Source: Leptolyngbya ohadii IS1 (GTDB taxonomy: Bacteria; Cyanobacteriota; Cyanobacteriia; Elainellales; Elainellaceae). From it: a stretch of DNA of 64,000 nucleotides. This document shows positions 1-8,347 of the stretch, in pieces (positions within the stretch are counted from its first letter, which is position 1; each line of letters starts with the position of its first letter). The position numbers were made by a program, and so were the translations under genes. The stretch lies in assembly GCF_002215035.1 (NCBI RefSeq), contig NZ_NKFP01000001.1, positions 989,501 through 1,053,500 on the forward strand, read 5' to 3'. The notes under the pieces were generated by a model, which was not told the origin of the DNA, did not search any database, and was given only the letters and a program-made list of their open reading frames with translations.

Positions 1-342
1 GATCCGGAGTGGAAGTATGTCAATGTGCGGCGCTATTTCATGTATCTGGAAAAGTCGATCGATCGGGCAAGCCAGTGGGCGGTTTTCGAGCCAAACGGCG
101 AGGCGCTGTGGTCAAACATCCAGGAAACCGTTAGCTCTTTTCTTTACACCGAATGGCGAAACGGCGCTCTGCTGGGAGCAACGCCTGAAGAGGCATATTT
201 TGTGCGGTGCGATCGCTCGACCATAACGCAGAACGATCTGGACAACGGTAGATTGATCTGCCTGATTGGGGTGGCAGCGATTAAGCCCGCTGAGTTTGTT
301 ATCTTCCGGATCGGTCAGAAAACGGCGGATGCTCGAACCTAG
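1..342 (+). CDS. Contractile tail sheath protein, C-terminal part (runs off the left edge)
   Basis: The frame is open from base 1, so the gene begins before the window. The visible 113 residues contain WKYVNVRRYFMYLEKSI followed by GATPEEAYFVRCDRST and DLDNGRLIC, which is the conserved C-terminal part of phage-tail sheath proteins, including those of contractile injection systems. Sheath subunits polymerise around the inner tube and contract to drive it forward. The same block recurs near the C-terminus of the sheath gene at 1054, so this system has at least two sheath paralogues. The tail after the conserved core differs between the two (here it ends KTADART). The gene is followed by a 213-bp gap and then a tube gene. 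Confidence 0.88.
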   Translation, partial: DPEWKYVNVRRYFMYLEKSIDRASQWAVFEPNGEALWSNIQETVSSFLYTEWRNGALLGATPEEAYFVRCDRSTITQNDLDNGRLICLIGVAAIKPAEFVIFRIGQKTADART

Positions 343-366
343 CGGCGTCTTGTCCGAACTGCTTCC

Positions 367-463
367 CTGGGGTGTGTCTTTAAAAGCCTCCGATCCTCCC
401 CAACCCTCCCTAGAAAGGGGGAACCGAACCGCTCTTTGACTAGAGGGTTTTAAAACACGCCCA
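367..463. repeat. Imperfect inverted repeat, MITE-like
   Basis: The arm CTGGGGTGTGTCTTTAAAA at 367-385 is matched in reverse complement near 448-463 (TTTTAAAACACGCCCAG), with about 60 bp of C-rich sequence between. It sits in the 213-bp gap between the first sheath gene and the first tube gene. It may be a small non-autonomous element or a stem that separates transcripts. No T-run follows, so a terminator is not favoured. Confidence 0.35.
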
Positions 464-555
464 GCCCCCTTACACCTCCGTCCTCCTTCAGGGGAAATTC
501 CGGGGGGAATCGAGCCGACAAAAGCACTTTTTCATTTAGCAACGGAGACGACTTC

Positions 556-993
556 ATGGCACGCGAAACTCCCTACGGTGCGTTTAATTTTCTGGTTAAG
601 TTTAATGGCAACGAAGAATTTGGTGGATTTTCTGATGTATCGGGATTGGGAACCGAATTTAACATCGCTGAATATCGGACGGGGAACTATCGGGAGAACC
701 ATGTCCGCAAAATTCCGGGAACTCACAAGGTTAGTGATGTGACGCTCAAGCGCGGCATTGTAGATCCTAAAAAACTCATGGACTGGGTGAAGGAAGTTCG
801 TACTGCCAGCGTGAATGCCAAACGCACCGTTTCCATTACCCTACAGGACGAAAACCATCAGGATGTTTACACTTGGACACTGCGAGAAGTTGTGCCGATG
901 AAGTATACGGGACCCACCCTGGCGGCAAAGGGCGGCGGCGACGTGGCAATGGAAGAACTGGTGCTTTCGGCGGAAGCTTTAGACTTTACCTAA
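556..993 (+). CDS. CIS inner tube protein 1 (T4 gp19-like)
   Basis: A 145-residue protein opening with TPYGAFNFLVKFNG and GGFSDVSGLGTEF and carrying LKRGIVDPKKLMDWVKEV, all typical of the gp19-type tail tube family found in phage tails and CIS. It should form hexameric rings that stack inside the sheath and carry the spike and cargo. The ATG at 556 lies a short distance after GGAGACG. The next gene, a sheath, starts 60 bp downstream, so tube and sheath are probably made together. A second, diverged tube gene lies at 2831. Confidence 0.93.
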   Translation: MARETPYGAFNFLVKFNGNEEFGGFSDVSGLGTEFNIAEYRTGNYRENHVRKIPGTHKVSDVTLKRGIVDPKKLMDWVKEVRTASVNAKRTVSITLQDENHQDVYTWTLREVVPMKYTGPTLAAKGGGDVAMEELVLSAEALDFT

Positions 994-1053
994 TTCGATT
1001 CTGTTTTAGATCAATCCTGCGTTAGATTCTGCGTTAGATAAGGTGGATCAACC

Positions 1054-2616
1054 ATGACAGGTCTGGTGTTTGAAGCACGATCGCCCATCGTAACCAGTGC
1101 GCCCAACCGGGCGGATATTGCCTGCTTTGTGGGTTTTGTCCATCGCAGGGCAAGCCAGATTCCCGACTCAGTTTATGACTGGCTGCGGGAACAGGAATGG
1201 CGATCGATAAAGCCAATTTCCACTCAGTTAGATGATTTGCTGGATGTTCCCATTCCCATCGATGATTGGGATGTGTTTGATCTGCTGTTTGCCTGGGAGC
1301 AGCGTATCGTCACGCAGAATTCGGACGGCACGGTAATCCTGGGGTCAAGCTACCTGGGGGCGGCAGTGCGATCCTTCTTTGCCCAGGGTGGACGCAAATG
1401 CTATGTGGTGCGCGTGGGCGATCCCCTGTCGGTGCTGACAGACCGATCGCAAAAACTGCTTAAGCTGGACAAACTGATTCCGGGCTATCCCCATCGGGTG
1501 AATGCATCGCCGATCGATCGCCAAACCTGGCAGGGAATTGGTCACATTTTGGGCTTACCGGATGTCTCGTTTCTCTGTCTGCCGGACTTACCCGATCTCG
1601 TGAGTGCCGATCCTGTTCCGCTTGATCCAAAGATCAAACTGCCCCCAAAGCGTGAAGTTTTTGTCCCCTGCTCCGAACCGTTGCCCGAAACCGAGGAAGA
1701 CGCTCAGGTAGTGCGGCGGGTGTCTGCGCCTCGGTGCGACGAAGGGGGCTATCAGCAGTGGGTGAATAGTCTGTGGCTCGTGGCGGATTGGATTTCGCGG
1801 GAACAGCGGGAAATTCAGCTTGTGGCAGCCGTGCCGATGCCCCAGAAGGGAAGTGCCGCAGACACCGATTTGCTTCAGTTCCTGCTGAACAGCGGCGTTC
1901 TCTCCCAGCGGTTAAATCGATCGCTAATTGGCTTATCCAGTGCGTTTGTGCAGTTGGTCTATCCCTGGGTTCGCAGCCCTGGATCAGTCCGGCTCCCCGA
2001 ACAGTTAGAAAGCCCGGATGCGGTTTTAGCGGGAATCCTGGCTCGAAATGCCCTGAGTCGGGGCGCGTTTCGCAGTATCGCCAATCTTCACCTGGCAGAC
2101 GTTTATGATGTGTATCCTATTTTGAACCGTTCACAAACGCAGCAGCCCCATCTGGACAACCCCCAGGAGTCATTTGTTTCCCACAATCTGCTGCAACGGG
2201 TTTCGCTGCTGGGAGAAACGCCCGACGGCTTGCGGGTTCTCTCCGATGTAACGACCAGCCTGGATGAAAACTACCGTCCCGCTAGCATCAACCGTCTGAC
2301 TTCGGTCATTGTACGGGCAGCTCGACGACTGGGGGAAACGGTGTTATTTGAGCCGGGAGGCGATCGCCTGTGGCGTCAACTGCGTGATCAGCTCAATTCG
2401 CTTATGCTGGCGCTATTGCAATCCGGAGCCTTACAGGGAGCAACCCCGGAGGAGGCATTTCTGGTACGGTGCGATCGCAGCACCATGACGACTGCCGACC
2501 TGGACAACGGGCGGGTCATTACCGAAATTCAGTTCAATCCCGCTATGCCGATCGAACAAATTACCGTTGTTCTCGCAATGGATGAAGGAGGTCAAGTATC
2601 GCTAATTTCTCGTTAA
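1054..2616 (+). CDS. Contractile tail sheath protein 2
   Basis: A 520-residue sheath subunit. The N-terminal part has the usual sheath opening, with SPIVTSAPNRADIACFVGFV at about residues 10-29. The middle has GSSYLGAAVRSFFAQGGRKC, a conserved sheath motif. The C-terminal domain contains RLTSVIVRAARRLGETVLFE, then GATPEEAFLVRCDRST and DLDNGRVI. The length fits CIS sheaths. It probably surrounds the tube made from 556 or 2831 and contracts on firing. It follows the first tube gene by 60 bp and is followed by a 214-bp AT-rich gap that could hold an internal promoter. Confidence 0.94.
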   Translation: MTGLVFEARSPIVTSAPNRADIACFVGFVHRRASQIPDSVYDWLREQEWRSIKPISTQLDDLLDVPIPIDDWDVFDLLFAWEQRIVTQNSDGTVILGSSYLGAAVRSFFAQGGRKCYVVRVGDPLSVLTDRSQKLLKLDKLIPGYPHRVNASPIDRQTWQGIGHILGLPDVSFLCLPDLPDLVSADPVPLDPKIKLPPKREVFVPCSEPLPETEEDAQVVRRVSAPRCDEGGYQQWVNSLWLVADWISREQREIQLVAAVPMPQKGSAADTDLLQFLLNSGVLSQRLNRSLIGLSSAFVQLVYPWVRSPGSVRLPEQLESPDAVLAGILARNALSRGAFRSIANLHLADVYDVYPILNRSQTQQPHLDNPQESFVSHNLLQRVSLLGETPDGLRVLSDVTTSLDENYRPASINRLTSVIVRAARRLGETVLFEPGGDRLWRQLRDQLNSLMLALLQSGALQGATPEEAFLVRCDRSTMTTADLDNGRVITEIQFNPAMPIEQITVVLAMDEGGQVSLISR

Positions 2617-2830
2617 CTTTCTATTCAGCTTTTTGCCCAAATCCTGTCTCTTTGTTTTGTTTCCTAGTAATCATCCCGTAGAATGCGCTAGTGCAGCATA
2701 ATGCATGACTTTAAAACGCTAGTAGGTTACAAATTGATTTCTAATTTATCTTACGATCGAAGCATTTTCTTGATGACCTAATTCATATCAGTTTGCTATT
2801 CAGCCTGTTCTCTAGACGATCGCAATTCAT
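2617..2830 (+). other. AT-rich gap inside the CIS locus
   Basis: This 214-bp gap between sheath 2 and tube 2 is more AT-rich than the genes around it and has no convincing ORF. It is a candidate for an internal promoter, but no -10/-35 pair is clear enough to call. Confidence 0.3.
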
Positions 2831-3310
2831 ATGGCAGACGATAATCAGCTATTTCCATTTCACGTCTTTCGCTTTCAGGTAGACTTCCAGGAAGATTCCC
2901 TAACCCCCAGCGGTGCAACCTCTCCCGTAACGTTGTGCAGCGGTGCTTTCTCAGAATGTACGGGCTTGGAAGCCACAATGGAACCAAAGGTGATCAAGGA
3001 AGGCGGGCGGAATTATGGTCCTGCTCAGCGGGCGGGAGCCGTGACTTTCGCAACGGTTATTCTGAAGCGGGGCATGACGACAACTCGCCATCTGTGGCAA
3101 TGGTTTGAGCTAGTGAGCCAAGGAGCCTATGCCTATCGGCTCTCCGCGACTGTCACGCTATTCGATCCGGCGGGTAATTCGGTGCTGCGCTGGCAGATGG
3201 AAAAAGCATTGCCGATTAAGTTCAAAGCGGCAGACTTTAACGCCAAAGGAACGGAGATCGGGATTGAAGAACTCCATCTCGCCCATGAGGGCATTCATTT
3301 ACTGCGTTGA
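2831..3310 (+). CDS. CIS inner tube protein 2 (T4 gp19-like)
   Basis: A 159-residue gp19-family tube protein, recognised from FPFHVFRFQVDF, the CSGAFSECTGLEATMEPK block, and VILKRGMTTTRHLWQWFELV followed by ALPIKFKAADFNAKGTEIGI. CIS loci often carry two tube proteins, one forming the bulk tube and one acting as a tube initiator next to the baseplate. Its place directly before the adaptor gene at 3355 suggests the initiator role, which is inference from gene order. The ATG at 2831 lacks a strong ribosome-binding site. Confidence 0.92.
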   Translation: MADDNQLFPFHVFRFQVDFQEDSLTPSGATSPVTLCSGAFSECTGLEATMEPKVIKEGGRNYGPAQRAGAVTFATVILKRGMTTTRHLWQWFELVSQGAYAYRLSATVTLFDPAGNSVLRWQMEKALPIKFKAADFNAKGTEIGIEELHLAHEGIHLLR

Positions 3311-3354
3311 TCGTTTTGTTAATTCTGTGCCGAGCTGTTATTTCCTTCGCTGCC

Positions 3355-4428
3355 ATGACGATTCCAGCAGACTTTGTCCGCGCTAAATTTAATATCCAGA
3401 GTGGGAAGAACCAGGGAACATCGTTCGATGTCCACTTCAATCCCGTGTCCTTGCAGTACACCATCTCCAACACGATGGGTCAGGGTCAGGGCAACGCCAA
3501 GAAGCAATACGTCAGCCAGAGTACGGGTAAACTGACGATGGATCTCATCTTCGACACGACTCCCATAGGCGAGGATGTGCGTAACTGCACCACAAACGTT
3601 GCCCGCCTCATGGAACCCGACGAGACTCAAGTTCCGCCCATCGTACAGTTTGAATGGGGCACTTACACCTTCCAGGGCATGATGGAATCCTATCGGGAGA
3701 CGATCGATTTTTTTGCCGCAAATGGTGTGCCGCTACGCGCCTCCATTAACCTGACTCTCTCTCAGCAGGATAAGGTCTTTGAATTTCAAGAATCCTCCCA
3801 ATCCACAGACACGCGAGAATCCCTGCAACCAGAACCCGTTGTTGTACCCAATCGATCGGGGCAAAATGCGACCCGACTGGGCACTCAGACAGGAAATTCC
3901 CGCGCAGGACGGGCGATTGCGGCTGCCAATGGTCAAGCCAGTATGCGATTTTTTGCGGGAGGGGCGATCGGGGTCAGCAGTGCCGTCACGTTAGGCGCAC
4001 CCGTTGCTTTTGCGACAGGCGGAGCAGGGGCATCTTTTGGCGTTGGCGGCGGAATTGGTGGGAGTATTGGCGGCGGTGTAGGAATTAGCGGCGGAATCGG
4101 CGGCGGAATCGGTGGGGGGATTAGCGGCGGAATCGGTGGAGGAATCGGCGGCGGAATTAGCGGGGGCACTCGGATCGGCGGTTCTGCATCAGCGGGAATT
4201 TCTGCACGAGAGGGCGCATTTGCGGGTTTGAGATCGCCGACCTCTCGCAACATCAAGCTTGATACCGATCGCCTAATTTCCCGCAGTGAGTCCTTTAGCG
4301 TCACGACCGATCGGGATGCCAGCTTCCAGCTTGGGGGACGGGCTACCCTGGAAGGCTCTACCAGCCTCAGCGCCAATGTCGGAGCCTCCGCCAGTCTTAG
4401 AACTCGAATTCAATTTAAGGAGCAATAG
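3355..4428 (+). CDS. CIS tube/baseplate adaptor (Afp7-like) with glycine-rich insert
   Basis: A 357-residue protein if it starts at the ATG at 3355; the frame is open from a TTG at 3307 that overlaps the tube gene, but the ATG is followed at once by the conserved opening IPADFVRAKFNIQSG. Residues 1-160 match the CIS tube-adaptor family: FDVHFNPVSLQYTISN, a LTMDLIFDTTPIGEDVR stretch and a VQFEWGTYTFQGMMESYRET stretch. These proteins link the tube end to the hub. No clear LysM domain is visible. After a linker comes a low-complexity region (about 4030-4175) of GGGIGG/GGGISGG units, then a Ser/Arg-rich tail. The glycine array is unusual for the family. Confidence 0.82.
   Translation: MTIPADFVRAKFNIQSGKNQGTSFDVHFNPVSLQYTISNTMGQGQGNAKKQYVSQSTGKLTMDLIFDTTPIGEDVRNCTTNVARLMEPDETQVPPIVQFEWGTYTFQGMMESYRETIDFFAANGVPLRASINLTLSQQDKVFEFQESSQSTDTRESLQPEPVVVPNRSGQNATRLGTQTGNSRAGRAIAAANGQASMRFFAGGAIGVSSAVTLGAPVAFATGGAGASFGVGGGIGGSIGGGVGISGGIGGGIGGGISGGIGGGIGGGISGGTRIGGSASAGISAREGAFAGLRSPTSRNIKLDTDRLISRSESFSVTTDRDASFQLGGRATLEGSTSLSANVGASASLRTRIQFKEQ
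4040..4175 (+). repeat. In-frame glycine-rich coding repeat
   Basis: Degenerate units of the type GGCGGAATCGG and GGTGGGGGGATTAGC repeat through this stretch and encode runs of GGGIGG, GGISGG and GGVGIS. The opposite strand reads as a long proline-rich frame, which is a by-product of the repeat. Such arrays change length by slippage. Confidence 0.8.
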
Positions 4429-4430
4429 CC

Positions 4431-4595
4431 ATGCCTGTAGTTTTCGATCGCGTTGAAGGAACTGTGACTGAAAGTGAGGGTGAAACCGCTTCGGAGCCGC
4501 AATCCTCCCCCCAGCCTCCCACTTCCCTGACCGAGAGTATTCACGACAGCATCAAGCGAATAGAAAAGCGGCGAGAGCGATTACGCGCAGACTAG
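4431..4595 (+). CDS. Small CIS protein, 54 residues (position of Afp6-like small proteins)
   Basis: The ATG at 4431 follows the adaptor stop codon by two bases and lies after AAGGAGC. The frame encodes 54 residues, opening MPVVFDRVEGTVTE and ending in the basic helix IKRIEKRRERLRAD. Other CIS operons also have very short proteins between the adaptor and spike genes. Sequence identity to those is not evident, so only the position is shared. The acidic first half and the basic amphipathic C-terminal helix suggest a binding peptide or chaperone-like partner for the adaptor or spike. Confidence 0.6.
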   Translation: MPVVFDRVEGTVTESEGETASEPQSSPQPPTSLTESIHDSIKRIEKRRERLRAD

Positions 4596-4654
4596 TCCGA
4601 GCAGATTAATCAGTCATTTGCCCAAGGTATATCCTGACCCAAGCGGAGAAAACC

Positions 4655-5740
4655 ATGCCGGAAACTCCCCTCAGCAATCGATCGGTTTACAGTGCCCGTC
4701 CTACGGTGCGAATTAACCAGCAAGAGTATCCCAAAGTGAGCGAACTGCTGATTGGGATGGAAATGGTGGAGCAGGAAGGCGGGATGTCGTCGCTGGAGCT
4801 GCGCGTGAGCAACGTTGCCAGCAATCCGCAAGGTGGGGCAGATTTGGCATTTGAGGACGATCAAATTCTTAAATTAGGCGCAGCGATTGCCATCTACAGC
4901 GGCGATGAAAATGCTCCCCGCGAGATCTTCCAGGGCATCATCACGGCACTAGAAGCCGAGTTCCCCGAAGAGTCGCCCCCGGAACTGGTTGTTCTGGCGG
5001 AGGATGTGTTTCAGCAGGCGCGGATGGCTCGACGAACCCAAATCCACGAAAATGTGACGATCGCAGATCTCAGCCAGCAGCTTGCCAGTTCCCTGGGTTT
5101 AACTCCCATCATTACCGGGTTTACCCGCCCTATTGGAACCCAGGTGCAAATTAACGAAAGCGATCTGGCATTTCTGCGCCGCATTTTGAGCCGCTATGAC
5201 GGCGATGTGCAGATCGTCGGACGGGAACTGCACGTTTCTCCCCGCAGTGATGTCCAGCGCGGCACAGTTGAACTGGCACTGCATCGCCAGCTTCGGATGG
5301 CACGGGTGTTAGCGGATCTGGCGCATCAGGTGACGGAGGTTACGGTCAGCGGTTGGGATGCTGGTCAAGGACAGCGCATTTGTAGCCGCAGTCGCGGTTC
5401 CCATCTGGGTCAGGGGGGGGGACGCACCGGGGCACAGGTCTTGCAAAGCACCATCGGCGATCGCTCCCATCACATTGGACATCTGGCAATTGCCTCCAAC
5501 ACCGAAGCCCAGGCTGTTGCCGATGCCGCCTTTGACCACCGCGCCCGCCAGTTCCTTTGTATCGAAGCCACCGCAGAGGGCAATCCTGCGATCCGGGTTG
5601 GAACCCAGGTGCGGCTAACGGGGATGGGCGATCGCTTCGACAACACCTATTACGTAGTTAAAGCCTGCCACCGCTACGGGGTGATCCGAGGATACGAAAC
5701 CGATTTTTCCGGCGAATGCGCTTACTGGGGGGCAAATTAA
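4655..5740 (+). CDS. CIS spike hub protein (phage late control gene D / VgrG N-terminal type)
   Basis: A 361-residue protein with the gpD/VgrG hub fold: VRINQQEYPKVSELLIGMEM at the start, FQGIITALEAEFPEESPPEL near residue 100, then QINESDLAFLRRILSRYDGD, and at the end GTQVRLTGMGDRFDNTYYVV with a HRYGVIRGYETDFSG close. It should trimerise at the end of the tube and carry the spike tip made by the next gene. Its stop overlaps the next start as TAATG. A run of nine G at 5413-5421 falls inside the frame; the reading stays open, and the flanking residues RGSHLG and RTGAQVLQS look normal. Confidence 0.88.
   Translation: MPETPLSNRSVYSARPTVRINQQEYPKVSELLIGMEMVEQEGGMSSLELRVSNVASNPQGGADLAFEDDQILKLGAAIAIYSGDENAPREIFQGIITALEAEFPEESPPELVVLAEDVFQQARMARRTQIHENVTIADLSQQLASSLGLTPIITGFTRPIGTQVQINESDLAFLRRILSRYDGDVQIVGRELHVSPRSDVQRGTVELALHRQLRMARVLADLAHQVTEVTVSGWDAGQGQRICSRSRGSHLGQGGGRTGAQVLQSTIGDRSHHIGHLAIASNTEAQAVADAAFDHRARQFLCIEATAEGNPAIRVGTQVRLTGMGDRFDNTYYVVKACHRYGVIRGYETDFSGECAYWGAN
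5413..5421 (+). repeat. G9 homopolymer inside the spike gene
   Basis: Nine consecutive G lie in frame within the spike hub gene. A gain or loss of one base would truncate the spike, so this is a possible contingency tract. The present length keeps the gene open. Confidence 0.85.
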
Positions 5741-6432
5741 TGCAGACGATGAACCTGTTTGAAACTCCGCTAAGTCTGTTACACGCCAGCTATCTGGCAG
5801 AAGTAGTGTCCGTGCAAGACCCCGATCGCCTATCGCGGGTGCAGGTCAGGCTGCTTAGCTTTGACGGCATTGGCAATCAGGATGCGTCCCTGTGGGCAAG
5901 GGTAGCGGTTCCCTTTGCGGGTGGGCGACGCGGAGCATTTTTGCTGCCCGATGTGGGGGATGAGGTGCTGGTGATGTTTGCCAACGGCGATTCGCGCTAT
6001 CCCGTGGTAGTAGGCGGGCTGTGGAATGGGCGTGCCCCTGCACCGGAAACTCTAGGCGGCGGAGGCGATCGGGTCGATCGATGGACGCTGGTGGGCAAAG
6101 CCGGAACGCGCATTGCGATCGTAGAACAGGGGAGCGGCGGCACGATTTCGTTTACCACACCGGGCGGCGTGAGTGGCGTTTTAACGGACGACGGCAGCGG
6201 CAAAATCGAATTCAAAGCGGCGGGAACCACGATTACTGTGGATACGAGCGGCGTTTCGGTGCAAGTCCCTGCCAAAGTTAGTGTTCAGGCGAGCCAGGTG
6301 GAAGTGAACGCCGGACAGGTGACAGTCAATGCGGCAATGTCCAGCTTTTCGGGCGTGGTGCGGTGCGATGTCCTGCAAGCCACCACCGTTGTTGCCACCA
6401 CCTACACCCCAGGAGCCGGAAACGTATGGTAA
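5740..6432 (+). CDS. CIS spike tip protein (phage baseplate assembly V / gp5 OB type)
   Basis: A 230-residue protein started at the ATG overlapping the previous stop (TAATG); an ATG 24 bp upstream in the same frame is less likely. Residues 20-100 form the gpV/gp5 OB-fold: YLAEVVSVQDPDRLSRVQVR, then WARVAVPFAGGRRGAFLLP, DVGDEVLVMF and PVVVGGLWNG. The rest is a beta-rich needle of short repeats such as VSVQVPAKVSVQASQVEVN and AGQVTVNAAM, the usual triple-stranded beta-helix. Together with the hub at 4655 it makes up a VgrG-like spike split over two genes. It overlaps the next gene by 7 bp. Confidence 0.9.
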   Translation: MQTMNLFETPLSLLHASYLAEVVSVQDPDRLSRVQVRLLSFDGIGNQDASLWARVAVPFAGGRRGAFLLPDVGDEVLVMFANGDSRYPVVVGGLWNGRAPAPETLGGGGDRVDRWTLVGKAGTRIAIVEQGSGGTISFTTPGGVSGVLTDDGSGKIEFKAAGTTITVDTSGVSVQVPAKVSVQASQVEVNAGQVTVNAAMSSFSGVVRCDVLQATTVVATTYTPGAGNVW

Positions 6433-7946
6433 ACCATCCCATTACCCTGCGGGGACTCAGCTTTAACGGCAGCAGTTCGGCAGTCACGATTCTGGAACGC
6501 ACCGAGCAGGAATTTATCGCCGCCACCCTGGAGGAACTGGCGCAGGAAAGCCGTCAGGAGGCGATCGATCGCGTCACCGCTGCCACGCGGGATACCACCA
6601 ATACGCTAAAGCTGTTTCAGCCCGTCCACCGCACCTTTAACCTGGCGCTGCTGGAGGTTTTCTGCCAGGCTCCCGGTTCGCCTCGCCTCGATCCGCAAAA
6701 AATCGACAGTGCGGGGCTGGTGGTGCGTCGGATTGCTGCGGGGAGTCCGGCAGGATTTGCCCTGGCTAATGTCAATTCGGAGCAGCGGGAAGGCTGGATG
6801 GAGGTCGATCGCGGCATTCGCGGCTGGGTTCCCTTTCCCGATCGGGCAGAGGAGCTAGACCCGGAACCGGATCGTCGCCGCCAGATTTCCGCTGGCAATG
6901 AAGTGATCGATCGGCGTCTGCACCTGCTGACTCGAGGAATTGGCGAAGTCTACACCGAGCGGGTGTCTCCCCTGTTTGTCGCGCCGCCCCAGCTCTGCCA
7001 GACCACAAAACGCACCATTCTCTATGGGCTAATTCCGGTGAGCAGTGCGGAGGTAAGTGAAGCCACCATTCCGCCTACCTACGATCGGGAATTTGTGCGC
7101 TCCCACCTGTCTACCTATTTCAAGGCGAACGACTCACCCCGCAGTATTCCCAGGGCAGACCAGACGGTTTTCGCTGCCTCAGCAAAAGATCCGGCGTTGG
7201 GTGACTTTATTCGAGTGTTGCAGCAGCTTCTCATCGAACTGGATGCCTTTGGAGAGACGCCCCAGGCAACGGCGCTATTCGCCCAGCTCAATCAGATCTC
7301 TCTGCCCTATAGCGACGGCAGCACTCGACCCGCCGGACAGGTCTTAAAGCAACTGGCGCAGATTCTCGTAAACCAGGAGGGTTCCGCCCCGATGCCCAGC
7401 CAGTGGCCCCCCATTACCCAGGCGCAGGAAACCGCGATCGTCAATGCCGCTAAAGCTGCCCTCGATGCCCGCCTGGCAAGCCTGATGCCCAACCAGGGAC
7501 GCTACGCAGACCCCGATGCCCACTATCAGGTTCGCGCCTTTGTCCGAGTTCGCACTGAGGAGGGCTGTCCCCCCCGGCTGATTTGGAGCAGCTACAGCGA
7601 ATCCTTTGCGATCGCCCCCTGGTACGAAAACAGCAAAGCCCCCCCTGTCCAAATTACGCTGCCCAATGTGACCCGGGCGACGGCAAAACAGTTTAAGCCA
7701 AATGTGGCATTTGCCGTACCATCGGATTTGTTTAACTTTATCCAGGGCAACGATCCCAAAGATGTGGTGAACGGCGAAGGAAAACCGGGGGGCGGGCTGG
7801 ATCTGGACTGGATCTGCGGCTTCAACATTCCCATCCTCACCTTTTGCGCCTTTATTGTTCTGTCTCTGTTTTTGCAGCTTTTGAACATCGTGTTCTGGTG
7901 GCTGGCATTTATCAAAATCTGTATCCCGTTTCCCCGGAGGTCATAA
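6426..7946 (+). CDS. Baseplate-locus protein with C-terminal hydrophobic anchor, function unknown
   Basis: A 506-residue protein started at the ATG at 6426, which overlaps the spike-tip gene by 7 bp; its stop overlaps the next gene as TAATG. I do not recognise a named domain. Residues 1-465 are soluble in composition. Residues about 468-500 are strongly hydrophobic (IPILTFCAFIVLSLFLQLL and NIVFWWLAFIKICIPF) with a basic end, PRRS, enough for one long or two short membrane helices. The gene sits between spike and wedge genes, so the protein probably joins the baseplate. A membrane tail here could tether the machine to a membrane, as reported for baseplate extensions in the Anabaena thylakoid-anchored CIS; that role is inference. 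Confidence 0.75.
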   Translation: MVNHPITLRGLSFNGSSSAVTILERTEQEFIAATLEELAQESRQEAIDRVTAATRDTTNTLKLFQPVHRTFNLALLEVFCQAPGSPRLDPQKIDSAGLVVRRIAAGSPAGFALANVNSEQREGWMEVDRGIRGWVPFPDRAEELDPEPDRRRQISAGNEVIDRRLHLLTRGIGEVYTERVSPLFVAPPQLCQTTKRTILYGLIPVSSAEVSEATIPPTYDREFVRSHLSTYFKANDSPRSIPRADQTVFAASAKDPALGDFIRVLQQLLIELDAFGETPQATALFAQLNQISLPYSDGSTRPAGQVLKQLAQILVNQEGSAPMPSQWPPITQAQETAIVNAAKAALDARLASLMPNQGRYADPDAHYQVRAFVRVRTEEGCPPRLIWSSYSESFAIAPWYENSKAPPVQITLPNVTRATAKQFKPNVAFAVPSDLFNFIQGNDPKDVVNGEGKPGGGLDLDWICGFNIPILTFCAFIVLSLFLQLLNIVFWWLAFIKICIPFPRRS

Positions 7947-8344
7947 TGGCAACGCCAGGACTTTCTCCCCCCCTCATTGGCTGGCCCCTCCTGCCCCTGC
8001 CCGATCGCAACGGCGAACTGCACTTTCCTACGCTGGAAGCCAGTATTCGTCAGACCATTGAAGTGATTCTTCGCACCCGACCGGGTGAACAGTTGATGCG
8101 TCCGGAGTTTGGCGCAGGGCTGGACAATTTCCTGAATGAGCAAAATACGATCGTCATTCGGCGGCAGATTCGCGATCGGATCGTGGAGGCACTCGAACAG
8201 TGGGAGCGGCGGATCTTGCTAAACCGGGTCGATCTGTTTGAAGTTCCCAATCAGCCTACCCATCTGCGAATTGAAATTAGCTATCGGCTTCGCCGCACCG
8301 GGACTCTTGAACGGATTGGACTGACGATGGAGTTGGAGGTGTAA
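7946..8344 (+). CDS. CIS baseplate wedge protein (gpW/gp25 family)
   Basis: A 132-residue protein started at the ATG in the TAATG overlap; an open frame extends upstream but shows no family similarity. It has the gp25 signature: SIRQTIEVILRTRPGEQLMR, then PEFGAGLDNFLNE, a RRQIRDRIVEALEQWERRI helix, and a closing strand IEISYRLRRTGT. The family forms the inner baseplate core and contacts the first sheath ring, making it a trigger point for contraction. The J-type wedge gene follows three bases later. Confidence 0.94.
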   Translation: MATPGLSPPLIGWPLLPLPDRNGELHFPTLEASIRQTIEVILRTRPGEQLMRPEFGAGLDNFLNEQNTIVIRRQIRDRIVEALEQWERRILLNRVDLFEVPNQPTHLRIEISYRLRRTGTLERIGLTMELEV

Positions 8345-8347
8345 GCC

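Noticed and set aside
3933-4376. A 147-residue proline-rich minus-strand frame
   Set aside because: It is the antisense of the glycine-rich repeat in the adaptor gene and has no start signal or similarity.
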